From Micavibrio_B sp964633355 (GTDB lineage: Bacteria; Pseudomonadota; Alphaproteobacteria; Micavibrionales; Micavibrionaceae): a stretch of DNA of 37,704 bases. The DNA lies in NCBI GenBank assembly GCA_964633355.1, contig CAZWGO010000021.1:1-37704 (forward strand). The letters run 5' to 3'. The stretch's first letter is position 1; each line of letters begins with the position of its first letter. A program made the translations under genes and the position numbers. Below, in pieces: positions 8,038 through 16,476 of the stretch. The notes under the pieces are model-generated. The model worked only from the letters and a program-made list of their open reading frames with translations. It was not told where the DNA came from and did not search any database.

Positions 8038-9486
8038 ATGAGCTCTCACGACCAAGACCGCGTCCCGTTTCAAAATCCAGTGATTGACTGGGTCGATCAG
8101 CGCCTGCCGATTTTCTCGATGTTGACCAAGGAATACGGCGTATTCCCTACACCGAAGAATTTCAACTATTTCTGGAATTTCGGCGCGATTGCCATGGTGA
8201 TGCTGGTGACGATGATCATCACCGGAATTACGCTGTCAATGCACTATGTCGCCAACTCTCACCTCGCTTTCGATAGCGTCGAGCGTATTATGCGCGACGT
8301 TAATTATGGCTGGTTGATCCGCTACATCCATATGAACGGCGCATCGTTCTTCTTTATTGCGGTGTACATCCACATCTTCCGCGGCATGTATTACGGCTCT
8401 TACAAGCGCCCACGCGAACTGCTTTGGATGCTCGGCGTTTTGATTTTCCTTTTAATGATGGCGACCGCCTTCATGGGCTATGTCCTTCCATGGGGCCAGA
8501 TGAGCTTCTGGGGCGCGACCGTTATCACGAATTTGTTCTCGGCCATTCCGCTGGTCGGCCCGGGGATCGTTGAATGGATGTGGGGCGGCTTCTCCGTCGA
8601 TAACCCGACATTGAATCGTTTCTTCTCGCTGCACTTCCTGTTGCCGTTCGTGATCTGTGCGGTTGTCGGGCTCCATGTCTGGGCCCTTCATGTTACAGGA
8701 TCGAACAACCCGACAGGTATTGATGTGAAGAGCAATCAGGATACGGTGCCGTTTCATCCTTATTATACAATTAAGGACAGTTTCGGGATTTTGGTATTCT
8801 TGATCTTCTTTGTACTGGCGACGTTCTTCTTCCCGAACTTCCTTGGTCACACCGACAATTATATTCCGGCCAATCCGCTTGTGACGCCAGCGCATATCGT
8901 TCCTGAATGGTACTTCCTGCCATTTTACGCGATGCTGCGCGCGATCAACTTTGATATCAACCCGATTATGATCGTAGGCCTTGCGGGTATTGCGTATTAC
9001 GGTTTTGAAGTATTCTTCAAAAAATCCGACTACTTCGATAAAAAGAATCTTGCGGCTTTGGTTATCGGCGGTCTTCTGGCCCTGATCGGTCTGGTCGGCG
9101 CGTTCTATCCGGAGTTTCATATCCCGCTCACCGATATCAAGATCATCGAAGCCAAGCTGGGCGGTGTTCTGGCCATGTTTGGCTCTATCGCGATCCTGTT
9201 CGTTCTGCCGTTTCTGGATTCCCATCCGGTTCGCAGCGCCGTCTATCGCCCGATCTACCGCGTGGCATTAATCGCGCTGGTCGTGGCCGTGTTCGGCCTT
9301 GGCAAGCTGGGCGGTATGATGCCAGATGTTCCGCTGCTAGGTCCGATTACGACGACGCATATGTCTCAATTGCTGACCTTGTACTATTTCGGGTTTTTCC
9401 TTGCCGTCATTCCATGGCTTAACAGGCACGAAGTGGCAAAGCCTATGCCAGCGAGTATTCATGAAGCCGTTTTGCAGAATAAATGA
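8038..9486 (+). CDS. petB: Cytochrome b of the bc1 complex, with an expanded ef loop
   Basis: This is the integral cytochrome b subunit holding hemes bL and bH and both quinone sites. The four heme ligands are visible as H98/H112 and H199/H213, both pairs with the conserved 14-residue spacing, and the Qo-site PEWY lies at 289-292. At 482 aa it is longer than typical alphaproteobacterial cytochrome b (roughly 400-440). The extra length lies directly after PEWYFLPFYAMLRAI: residues 304-372 form an insertion with two hydrophobic stretches (about 309-327 and 338-357) before the chain resumes with KLGGVLAMFGS. Rhodobacter cytochrome b has only about 20 extra residues at this point. The stop overlaps the petC start by 4 nt. 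Confidence 0.97.
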   Translation: MSSHDQDRVPFQNPVIDWVDQRLPIFSMLTKEYGVFPTPKNFNYFWNFGAIAMVMLVTMIITGITLSMHYVANSHLAFDSVERIMRDVNYGWLIRYIHMNGASFFFIAVYIHIFRGMYYGSYKRPRELLWMLGVLIFLLMMATAFMGYVLPWGQMSFWGATVITNLFSAIPLVGPGIVEWMWGGFSVDNPTLNRFFSLHFLLPFVICAVVGLHVWALHVTGSNNPTGIDVKSNQDTVPFHPYYTIKDSFGILVFLIFFVLATFFFPNFLGHTDNYIPANPLVTPAHIVPEWYFLPFYAMLRAINFDINPIMIVGLAGIAYYGFEVFFKKSDYFDKKNLAALVIGGLLALIGLVGAFYPEFHIPLTDIKIIEAKLGGVLAMFGSIAILFVLPFLDSHPVRSAVYRPIYRVALIALVVAVFGLGKLGGMMPDVPLLGPITTTHMSQLLTLYYFGFFLAVIPWLNRHEVAKPMPASIHEAVLQNK

Positions 9487-10262
9487 GAAAACAAATGATT
9501 AAAAAATCAATCCTGACATTATCTGTTTTAGCTGCTTTTGCTTCGCCTGTTCTGGCAGCCGAAGGAGCCAAGCCTCATCTGCCGGAATTGGACTGGTCGT
9601 TCAATGGCCCGTTCGGAACCTATGACAAGGCGGCGCTGCAACGCGGTTTCCTTGTGTACAAACAAGTCTGCGCGGCATGCCACGGCCTCGACAAAATGTA
9701 TTACCGTCATCTTGGCGCGCTCGGCTATTCCGATGCGCAACTCAAGACAATCGCGGCGGAAGTAACCGTGACTGACGGCCCGAACGATGAAGGTGACATG
9801 TTCGACCGCCCGGGTCGCCCGTCTGATAGATTCAAAAAGCCATTTGCCAATGACAAGGCTGCGATGTTCGCCAATAACGGCGCGTTGCCACCGGATCTTT
9901 CCTTAATCACTAAGGCTCGCCATGGCGGTGCGGATTATGTTTACGGTATCCTGACAGGCTATGAAGAGCCTCCGGAAGGCACGACTCTCATGACCGGGCA
10001 GTATTACAATAAAGCAAAGGACGGTCATATCATCGCGATGGCGCCGCCGCTCGTTTCTGATGGCCAGGTTCCATACGAAGATACCGCAACGCCGCAAACG
10101 GTCGATCAGTATGCCAAAGACGTTTCGCATTTCCTGACCTGGGCCGCCGAGCCTGAGATGGAGCAAAGAAAGCGCATGGGCGTAAAGGTTATTGTCTTTT
10201 TGGCATTCTTTGCTGCTATAATGTATGCTGTTAAGCGTAAAATCTGGCAAAACCAGCACTGA
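9483..10262 (+). CDS. petC: Cytochrome c1 of the bc1 complex
   Basis: This 259-residue protein is the c-type cytochrome of complex III, delivering electrons to soluble or membrane cytochrome c. It has a Sec signal peptide ending near ASPVLA-AEG, the covalent heme motif C63-A-A-C66-H67, the probable axial methionine M186 in IIAMAPPL, and a C-terminal membrane anchor (about 235-250) followed by a basic tail. The ATG overlaps the petB stop as ATGA, so it is coupled; an alternative ATG 12 nt downstream would also give a good signal peptide. The cytochrome is unfused and of normal length. Confidence 0.97.
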   Translation: MRKQMIKKSILTLSVLAAFASPVLAAEGAKPHLPELDWSFNGPFGTYDKAALQRGFLVYKQVCAACHGLDKMYYRHLGALGYSDAQLKTIAAEVTVTDGPNDEGDMFDRPGRPSDRFKKPFANDKAAMFANNGALPPDLSLITKARHGGADYVYGILTGYEEPPEGTTLMTGQYYNKAKDGHIIAMAPPLVSDGQVPYEDTATPQTVDQYAKDVSHFLTWAAEPEMEQRKRMGVKVIVFLAFFAAIMYAVKRKIWQNQH

Positions 10263-10269
10263 GGCTCAA

Positions 10270-10536
10270 ATGGCGAAATCAACAGGTCCGACGAATCCAA
10301 AAGAATTTCTGATCAAGTCGAAATTCTATAAAGCTGTATCCCTTGTCTTTGTCGTGCTTGGCCTCGTCGTCTTCATGATCCTCTATGTTGCAAACGTAGA
10401 GGGGCGATTGATGGAAGCCCTGAAAAATCCGTTCACTATCGGCATGTTTATCATTCCGTTTTTGCCCGCAGCGATATTGTCGTTTATGGCGGATCGCAAT
10501 GAGAAAAAATATAATAAGCTTACTCAAGGCAAATAA
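10270..10536 (+). CDS. Small two-helix membrane protein in the petABC operon
   Basis: The 88-residue product beginning MAKSTGPTNPKEFLIKSKFY has two clear hydrophobic segments (about 21-41 and 55-73) and a basic, Lys-rich C-terminus. GAGG lies 5 nt upstream of the ATG at 10270, so this start is preferred to the longer frame that runs back into petC. The gap after petC is 7 nt and to the next gene 6 nt, so it is very probably co-transcribed with the bc1 genes. I do not recognise a family. Rhodobacter bc1 has a small supernumerary subunit IV with one membrane helix, but no sequence resemblance is evident here; a role as an accessory bc1 subunit is inference from position only. Confidence 0.8.
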   Translation: MAKSTGPTNPKEFLIKSKFYKAVSLVFVVLGLVVFMILYVANVEGRLMEALKNPFTIGMFIIPFLPAAILSFMADRNEKKYNKLTQGK

Positions 10537-10542
10537 GCCCGC

Positions 10543-11094
10543 ATGAAGGATTCCAAAACTGAAGTTCTGGATTTCTGGTTTATTGAAACATTGCCTGTAC
10601 AGTGGTTTCAGAAAAGTGACGAATTCGACAGTCTAATCAGGGAGCGTTTTTTGTCGCTCTACGAGCAGGCAAAAGAAGGTTATTACGATAGCTGGATGCA
10701 GGATGCCGATGGCCATCTGGCATTATGCCTTATTCTCGATCAATTTCCGCGCAATATGTTCAGGAATTCGCCACTGGCTTTTGAAACAGATGCTAAAGCG
10801 TTGACGGTTTCAAAGAAAGCCATTGCACTGGGACTTGATCAAATCCTCGTGCCGCACAAAAGACGGTTTTTGTATCTGCCGTTCGAACACAGTGAGAATC
10901 TGGAAGATCAGCAGCGCAGCGTCGAGTTATTTGCAACTATGCAGGAAGACGACCCGCTCGGCTATGATTACGCCCTGCGGCATTTAAAAGTCATCGAGCA
11001 ATTCGGACGTTTTCCGCATCGCAATGAAGTATTGGGACGGGAGAATACGCAAGATGAAATTGAATATTTGGCAAAGCCAAATGCAGGATTTTAG
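10543..11094 (+). CDS. DUF924 family protein
   Basis: The 183-residue sequence shows the DUF924 pattern: VLDFWFIE at the start, WFQKSDEFDSLIRERF, then the signature LALCLILDQFPRNMFRNSPLAF, FLYLPFEHSENLEDQQRSVELF and a C-terminal IEQFGRFPHRNEVLGR. DUF924 proteins are all-helical (TPR-like fold) and of unknown function. The gene follows the small membrane protein by 6 nt and probably ends the petABC transcript. It converges on the next gene with a 4-bp overlap of the stops. Confidence 0.92.
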   Translation: MKDSKTEVLDFWFIETLPVQWFQKSDEFDSLIRERFLSLYEQAKEGYYDSWMQDADGHLALCLILDQFPRNMFRNSPLAFETDAKALTVSKKAIALGLDQILVPHKRRFLYLPFEHSENLEDQQRSVELFATMQEDDPLGYDYALRHLKVIEQFGRFPHRNEVLGRENTQDEIEYLAKPNAGF

Positions 11095-11819
11095 CGTTCG
11101 ATCAAAGCTTGAAAATAAGTATACGCCCCGTTCGCGCCCCAACAAAAAGCGGGATTGCCATTAGTTGTGGCATTATCAAAAATTCCGGTTCCTGCTAAAG
11201 ATCCAGCTACATATTGACCAGTGGATCCTGTTAACCCAGAGATAGGGGGGTCTCCCCCGGGATTATCAACATCCAGCAATGTATTAATGGCCAGGCAGGT
11301 ATCTCGATTTAAATAATTTAACCAAAAAACTAAATCATTAGCTGAGACTGTACCAGATGCGCCATCTGTGCCTATGCCTTTGAGTTGGAAAGCCCTTATT
11401 GCACCGTGGCCATACTTCCATGCTCCAACACCCACATTAGGTACAGATAGATCCCCTAATGCATCTATACTAGGTACAAGAGGAATAATATTTCCTCCAT
11501 TGGCGCTGTATATATAACAGGAATTGGGCGCATTCGCGTTTATTGTGTTTGTTCGTGCCTCATCAGTTTTTTTATAAATTTCATTGCTGAAATCAAGCGT
11601 CGTATCAGTGCAATTTCCGCTTAATTTAACACGCATTACAGCGTTACGAATTGCTGTTCCATGCTGAACAATAAGCGCAGCATTTGCCTTTGCTTTATCT
11701 TTTGATATTGATCCTCCACCGCCTCGGGTTGATGAGGTCACAGCATAGGAAAGGGCCGCAAAAAGCGCTACAGCGACAAGAATTAAAAACAGAACGTTTC
11801 CATTTTGATGGCTGTTCAT
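11091..11819 (-). CDS. Pilin-like exported protein, unknown function
   Basis: This 242-residue protein begins MNSHQNGNVLFLILVAVALF, a short polar stretch followed by one hydrophobic helix, like type IV pilin or pseudopilin N-termini but without the canonical G-F-x-x-x-E processing site; the Gly before NVLFLIL could play that role. The rest is Gly/Asn/Thr/Ser-rich, probably beta-rich, with six cysteines after the helix (CTD, NSC, DTC and FCWG segments among them) that could form disulphides in the periplasm. An AAGGGGA box lies 7 nt upstream of the ATG. Codon use is more AT-rich than in the neighbouring operon. It is probably an envelope or appendage protein; this is inferred from architecture only. 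Confidence 0.8.
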   Translation of the reverse strand: MNSHQNGNVLFLILVAVALFAALSYAVTSSTRGGGGSISKDKAKANAALIVQHGTAIRNAVMRVKLSGNCTDTTLDFSNEIYKKTDEARTNTINANAPNSCYIYSANGGNIIPLVPSIDALGDLSVPNVGVGAWKYGHGAIRAFQLKGIGTDGASGTVSANDLVFWLNYLNRDTCLAINTLLDVDNPGGDPPISGLTGSTGQYVAGSLAGTGIFDNATTNGNPAFCWGANGAYTYFQALIER

Positions 11820-11981
11820 TAATTTCCCCTTAAGTCAAAATATTCTTTATTCAGACTAAAGGTTTGGCGGGAAGAGGTCAATTAGCCTCACTTTGAAGCC
11901 ATAGAGATTGCATTAAAACGTCTTTCAAGTTACGATTCTTATGCAATTCACTATCAAGTCACCTCTCTTCAGTTATTTTTC

Positions 11982-13670
11982 ATGGCCAGCGTTACTCTCC
12001 TTCATATTATCGGCGGTGTCTGCCTTTTGCTTTTCGGCCTTCGATTGGTCCGAAACGGCGTGACACGCGCGTTCGGGGTGGAGCTGCGCAGGGCCATTTC
12101 CATCAGCACCAAAAACCGCGTATCGGCCTTTTTTGCCGGTATTGGCGTCACTACGCTTTTGCAAAGCTCGACCGCGACGACGATGATTATCGCCAGTTTT
12201 GCCGGGCAAGGCCTGATTGGCGCAACCGCCGGTCTTGCCGTGGTTTTGGGCGCCGATGTCGGGACGACGATTGTCGCGCAAGTGTTGACCTTCGATCTGT
12301 CATGGCTGTCTTCGGCGATGCTGATCGTCGGTTATTTCTTCTATGCCGGAAAAAACCAGTCAGGGCCGATGCGTCAGGTTGGACGTATTTTAGTTGGTCT
12401 CGGACTTATGATGCTGGCGCTTGCGCTTATCAAAGGGGCTGCCGCGCCGCTGAAAGAATCCGAAACGCTGCCATTGATTTTAAAGCCATTATCCGGTGAC
12501 CCGCTTTTGGCTGTGATTTTCGGCGCTTTGTTGACATGGCTGTTCCATTCATCTTTGGCTATCGTACTGCTTTTAATGTCCATGGTGCATACGGATTTGA
12601 TTTCAGTCGAGCTGGCGATCATCATGGTGCTGGGGGCCAATATCGGCAATACGATTGCGCCATTGCTGTCCGCCCTGAAAGACCCGCCGGAAGCGGCACG
12701 GATTCCCTGCGGCAATTTGATCATGCGCCTGATCGCGGTATTGGTTAGCCTGTGTTTTGTCAGCTACCTGCCGGAATTTTTGAAAGAACATAAACTGACC
12801 GATTCACGCACGGTTGTTAATTTTCACATGGCGTTCAATATAGCGCTCGCGATTATCTTTCTGCCACTGCTTGATATTGTCGCCAAAATTGTAACCATTG
12901 CCATTCCCAAAAAAGAAGCGCGTGACACTATTTCAACGCCGCAATATCTCGATGAGAAAGTTCTCGAGACGCCGACCGTCGCCCTGACCAATGCAGCGCG
13001 GGAGTCTTTGCGCATGGCGGATCTGCTTGATCAAATGTTCAACCAGACATGGAATGCTTTTCAGAAAAAAGATGTTGCCTTGATCGAGCGCGCCCGCGCG
13101 ACGGATATTGCTATCGATACTCTTTATAAAGCGATCAAGAATTATCTGGTGCGTCTCAGTTCGGAAGCCATGAATACAACCGAAGCCAAGCGTCATTTTC
13201 AGGTTTTGACCTTCGCAACCAATATCGAACATGTCGGGGACATTCTCGATAAAAGCATGCTGGCTATGGCAGAGAAAAAAACCAAGGACGGCAAGAATTT
13301 TTCTTCGCAAGGTTTGATCGAGCTGAACAATCTTTTCCGGCTTGTGCTGGAGAGCATGCGCCTTGCGCAAACGGTGTTTATATCCGGTGATGCGAAACTG
13401 GCGCGCCAACTCGTTGAGGATAAGGCGCTGATCAAACAGGCCGAGATGCAGGCTTCCATCAATCATATGGGGCGCATGCAGCAGGGTATCCCTGAAACGC
13501 TGGCCACGTCCGATTTGCATATGGATATTATCCGCGACCTTCGTCGTATCAACTCCTTGATGGCGGCCATCGCATACCCTATTTTAGAAGAAGCAGGAGA
13601 ATTAAAGCCACGTTTGGCGCAAGCTCCGGCGACAACAGAGGGTATTACGGATGCAAAAACAAACTCATGA
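11982..13670 (+). CDS. Na/Pi cotransporter family protein with PhoU-like tail
   Basis: The 562-residue protein has the duplicated Na/Pi-cotransporter (NptA/YjbB, PF02690-type) repeats: GVTTLLQSSTATTMIIASF in the first half and LLTWLFHSSLAIVLLLMSM in the second, each with the QSS or HSS motif in a hairpin, plus GADVGTTIVAQ and GANIGNTIAPL. About nine hydrophobic segments span residues 1-300. Residues about 335-540 are soluble and helical like PhoU, with ERARATDIAIDTLYKAIKNY and TNIEHVGDILDKSM. The family transports phosphate, often as efflux. No strong Shine-Dalgarno precedes the ATG. The gene overlaps the following aldehyde dehydrogenase by 20 bp, suggesting one transcript. Confidence 0.92.
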   Translation: MASVTLLHIIGGVCLLLFGLRLVRNGVTRAFGVELRRAISISTKNRVSAFFAGIGVTTLLQSSTATTMIIASFAGQGLIGATAGLAVVLGADVGTTIVAQVLTFDLSWLSSAMLIVGYFFYAGKNQSGPMRQVGRILVGLGLMMLALALIKGAAAPLKESETLPLILKPLSGDPLLAVIFGALLTWLFHSSLAIVLLLMSMVHTDLISVELAIIMVLGANIGNTIAPLLSALKDPPEAARIPCGNLIMRLIAVLVSLCFVSYLPEFLKEHKLTDSRTVVNFHMAFNIALAIIFLPLLDIVAKIVTIAIPKKEARDTISTPQYLDEKVLETPTVALTNAARESLRMADLLDQMFNQTWNAFQKKDVALIERARATDIAIDTLYKAIKNYLVRLSSEAMNTTEAKRHFQVLTFATNIEHVGDILDKSMLAMAEKKTKDGKNFSSQGLIELNNLFRLVLESMRLAQTVFISGDAKLARQLVEDKALIKQAEMQASINHMGRMQQGIPETLATSDLHMDIIRDLRRINSLMAAIAYPILEEAGELKPRLAQAPATTEGITDAKTNS

Positions 13671-15173
13671 TCTTCTCCATAAAATAGGTGTTGAATTATA
13701 TCGTGTAACCGGCGGCAGTTTGATCGTGCATTCGCCGATCGACGGTTCGGAAATTGGCGCTATGACGCCCCACACACTTGAAGAAACCGAAACCGCCGTT
13801 CAAAAATCCGTAAGCGCATTCGAAGAATGGCGGCAGGTTCCGGCGCCAGTTCGCGGCGAACTCGTGCGCCTCTATGGCGAGGAGTTGCGCAAAGCAAAGA
13901 CAGATCTCGGCAAGCTTGTTTCTATCGAAGCCGGAAAGATTTTATCCGAAGGTCTTGGTGAAGTGCAGGAGATGATCGATATCTGTGATTTCGCTGTGGG
14001 TCTTTCTCGCCAGCTTTACGGTTTGACGATCGCCTCTGAGCGCCCGGGGCATCACATGCGCGAGACCTGGCATCCGCTTGGTCCTGTGGCGGTAATTTCC
14101 GCGTTTAATTTCCCCGTGGCGGTGTGGTGCTGGAATAGCGCGCTGGCTTTTATTTGCGGCGACAGCGTGATCTGGAAGCCATCGGAAAAAACACCGCTCA
14201 CGGCGCTGGCCTGCCAGGCTTTATTTATCAGGGCGCAGCAAATTTTCCGCTCTCGCGGTAATCAGACGCCGGATAATTTAAGCCAGGTATTGATCGGTGA
14301 GCGCGATATCGGCGAGGCACTCGCCGCGCATCATGCTATTCCATTGGTCAGCGCCACGGGTAGTACGCGCATGGGCAAGGCGGTGGCGGAAGTTGTCGGC
14401 AAACGTCTGGGCAAATCCTTGCTGGAGCTTGGCGGTAATAATGCGATGATCGTCGCGCCTTCGGCTGATCTCGATATGGCTGTTCGTGCCATATTGTTCG
14501 GGGCGGTCGGTACGGCAGGACAACGCTGCACAACGCTGCGCCGTTTAATCGTGCATGAGAGCGTGGCAAAGAAACTTATTCCTTCGCTCATGAAAGCCTA
14601 TGAATCTTTGCCGATAGGCAATCCTCTGGATAGCGCGACATTGGTCGGACCGCTTATAGACAAAGCGTCTTTCGATGCAATGCGACTAGCCCTTCATAAT
14701 GCGAAAGAGCAGGGCGGTGAAATTCTCACCGGCGGTGCGCAGGTTCTAAGCGAGAGCGGCGGTTATTATGTTCGTCCGGCGATCATNNNNNNNNNNGTAT
14801 GAAATCTCAAAGCGATGTCGTGCGCACCGAAACCTTCGCACCGATTTTATATGTTATGGCCTATGATAAACTTGAGGAGGCAATCGCATTGCAGAACGAC
14901 GTGCCGCAAGGTCTGTCGTCATGTATTTTCACACTCGACGTTCGCGAAGCAGAATTATTTCTGTCAGCCACGGGCAGCGATTGTGGCATCGCCAATGTGA
15001 ATATCGGCACATCCGGCGCGGAGATCGGCGGCGCATTCGGCGGGGAGAAAGAAACCGGCGGCGGGCGCGAAAGTGGTTCGGATTCATGTCGCAATTACAT
15101 GCGACGTCAAACGCAGACGATTAATTACTCGCCGAATTTACCGTTGGCGCAGGGCGTTAAATTTACGGTGTAA
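13651..15173 (+). CDS. ALDH7-type aldehyde dehydrogenase (aminoadipate-semialdehyde type), interrupted by an assembly gap
   Basis: Two open frames, before and after a run of 10 Ns (14787-14796), are the N- and C-terminal parts of one aldehyde dehydrogenase of about 505 aa. Visible are the FNFPVAVWCWN segment, the catalytic Glu in LLELGGNNAMI, the catalytic Cys in GTAGQRCTTLRRL, and after the gap RTETFAPILYVM, NIGTSGAEIGGAFGGEKETG and the conserved GRESGSD. The FGGEKETGGGRESGSD ending is that of the antiquitin/ALDH7 (AmaB/Pcd) branch, which oxidises alpha-aminoadipate semialdehyde in lysine catabolism. The parts are out of frame only because 10 Ns is not the true gap length; a length of 2, 5, 8 or 11 nt restores the frame. 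It overlaps the Na/Pi transporter gene by 20 bp, with GAGGG upstream. Confidence 0.9.
14787..14796. other. Assembly gap (10 Ns)
   Basis: Ten Ns lie between GCGATCAT and GTATGAAA inside the aldehyde dehydrogenase gene. The protein family predicts continuous coding across the gap, so the number of Ns is a placeholder. Confidence 0.98.
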
Positions 15174-15222
15174 AGAAAACTGGTTTAATAAAAATTTAAC
15201 CCTTCAAATGTCATAATTAAAG

Positions 15223-15389
15223 AATGGTGTTCGGTTTTTAAATCCGAGTCTCTCTGAAATTTAAGAGCTTTTTAGCCCCGCTGACTCCACTCAGCAGGAT
15301 GCGAGCTTTTGTTTTTAAAGAGAACCGGGTTTTCTGAAATGTCTTAACTAAAAAGTTCTCGGCATTTCGGGGCTCAGGCTGGTACCATT
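15223..15389 (+). ncRNA. Candidate structured RNA or structured 5' leader upstream of DUF465
   Basis: This non-coding stretch contains nested complementary segments: an outer AATGGT/ACCATT (15223-15228 with 15384-15389), AGCCCC/GGGGCT (15274-15279 with 15369-15374), and inside it three hairpins: GCTGA-6 nt-TCAGC (15280-15295), AGAGAAC-CGG-GTTTTCT (15319-15335) and GAAATG/CATTTC (15336-15341 with 15363-15368), the last extended by wobble pairs and an inner AACT-AAAA-AGTT. GAGAAC at 15320 can alternatively pair with GTTCTC at 15355. It ends about 33 nt before the DUF465 start. It could be an independent sRNA (for example 6S-like) or a cis-regulatory leader. I cannot match it to a known RNA family. 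Confidence 0.45.
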
Positions 15390-15422
15390 ACTTATTCAAA
15401 ACATAAACCAAAGGAGATACCC

Positions 15423-15614
15423 ATGAGCCTTGCTCTTCGTACATCTGTTCCTGCGTCCCGTCTTGAAGCCTTATTATCAAGGAAAGCCGCTGTCGAAGCA
15501 GAATTGCTGGAAGAGCAGAGGAGTTTTGCATCATCCGATCATAAAATTACTGAATTGAAAAAACGAAAACTCTCCATCAAGGAAGAGATTGAAGGCATAC
15601 GCCAGGCTTCGTGA
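15423..15614 (+). CDS. DUF465 (YdcH-like) small coiled-coil protein
   Basis: The 63-residue protein has the DUF465 core: a first helix SRLEALLSRKAAVEAELLEE followed by ITELKKRKLSIKEEIEGI. The family consists of short helical-hairpin proteins of unknown function that are abundant in Alphaproteobacteria, often in several copies. A strong AAAGGAGA box lies 6 nt upstream of the ATG. It follows a structured leader region and is closed by a strong terminator 25 nt after the stop, so it appears to be a monocistronic unit. Confidence 0.9.
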   Translation: MSLALRTSVPASRLEALLSRKAAVEAELLEEQRSFASSDHKITELKKRKLSIKEEIEGIRQAS

Positions 15615-15638
15615 CGGCCCAAGGTTCACACAAAACAA

Positions 15639-15673
15639 AACCGGCTGCGGAGCGATCCACAGCCGGTTTTTTT
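15639..15673. terminator. Bidirectional intrinsic terminator
   Basis: AACCGGCTG and CAGCCGGTT form a 9-bp stem extended by GG/CC after one mismatch, followed by seven Ts on the plus strand and preceded by As (Ts on the minus strand). It can end both DUF465 and the convergent trcR. Confidence 0.88.
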
Positions 15674-15686
15674 AATTTGAATAGGG

Positions 15687-16376
15687 TTAATTGGTACCCG
15701 AACCCTTAAAGAAGTTCGAGAAGTCGAATCCTCCCGAGGATTTCTTTTCATCCGCTTCCTGTTGCGCGGCATAATCGGCATCTTGTTGCTTAGTCAGTTC
15801 GGCAACGCGTTTGGCTTGTTCGGCGTCAGGATCTTTACCTTGAGCCTTCAGGCCTTTGCGAGACGCTTTATCGTATTCTTCGTATGTACACAGGCCAATC
15901 TCTGCCGGATGGCGTGGGCGCATCGTGGAAGAGGCAGGGTGGGAACGGTCACGCACCGACTGAATGGTCGGCTTGGTCGTGCCTACCAGTTTGCAAATTT
16001 GCGCGTCGGAAATTTCCGAATTTGTTTTGAGGATATACGCGATCGCATCCGGCTTGTCGTTGCGGCGGGATACAGGCGTATAGCGAGGTCCCTTGGCGCG
16101 CTGCTTGACGGACGGCAATTCGTCTTTGCTCATTTTCAAACGGTTATCGGAATCTTTTTCGCATCTTGCGATTTCTTCCAGCGTCAGTTCGCCGTTTTTA
16201 ATCGGGTCTTCGCCGATAATGCCGCGACCCACTTCCTCATCGGCCAAAGCTTGCACTTCGATGGAGTGAAGACCGGTAAAATCGCCGATCTGTTCGAAGG
16301 TCAGCGCGGTATGTTCGACCAGCCAGACGGCTGTCGCTTTTGGTTTCATCGGTTTCGGCTGTGGTGCAATCGCCAT
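15687..16376 (-). CDS. trcR: Cell-cycle transcriptional regulator TrcR (DUF1013)
   Basis: This 229-residue protein belongs to the DUF1013/TrcR family found almost only in Alphaproteobacteria. It starts with a winged-helix-like segment (KATAVWLVEHTALTFEQIGD), then GLHSIEVQALADEEVGRGI, and a second helix-turn-helix region at about 115-140 (ISDAQICKLVGTTKPTIQSV). The tail after about residue 185 is Lys/Glu/Asp/Gln-rich and ends in a Gly/Phe motif (FDFSNFFKGSG). The family is annotated as a transcriptional regulator connected with cell-cycle control; the target genes are not deducible here. It shares a bidirectional terminator with DUF465. The 100-nt upstream region to the P-loop gene leaves room for its own promoter. 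Confidence 0.92.
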   Translation of the reverse strand: MAIAPQPKPMKPKATAVWLVEHTALTFEQIGDFTGLHSIEVQALADEEVGRGIIGEDPIKNGELTLEEIARCEKDSDNRLKMSKDELPSVKQRAKGPRYTPVSRRNDKPDAIAYILKTNSEISDAQICKLVGTTKPTIQSVRDRSHPASSTMRPRHPAEIGLCTYEEYDKASRKGLKAQGKDPDAEQAKRVAELTKQQDADYAAQQEADEKKSSGGFDFSNFFKGSGTN

Positions 16377-16476
16377 ATCTTAAGCTCCGTTTTGAATAAA
16401 TTGATCCTTTTGCCGATCCACTTTTTTTCGTGGGTCGCCATGGTTTAAATCATCAACCATGTCTGGAATACATTCT

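Noticed and set aside
8452..9225. Long minus-strand frame opposite cytochrome b
   Set aside because: Its protein is Arg/Asp/Gln-rich and low in hydrophobic residues, the typical shadow of a membrane protein gene.
11060..11095. Terminator between DUF924 and the pilin-like gene (ATTTGGC-AAA-GCCAAAT)
   Set aside because: The stem lies inside coding sequence and is not followed directly by a T-run.
15174..15422. Known riboswitch or tmRNA/SRP RNA before DUF465
   Set aside because: No cobalamin, SAM, TPP, glycine or SRP core sequence was recognised; only generic secondary structure is claimed.
15762..16448. 228-aa plus-strand frame opposite trcR
   Set aside because: Shadow of the well-supported TrcR gene; Phe/Arg-rich with no family resemblance and no ribosome site.
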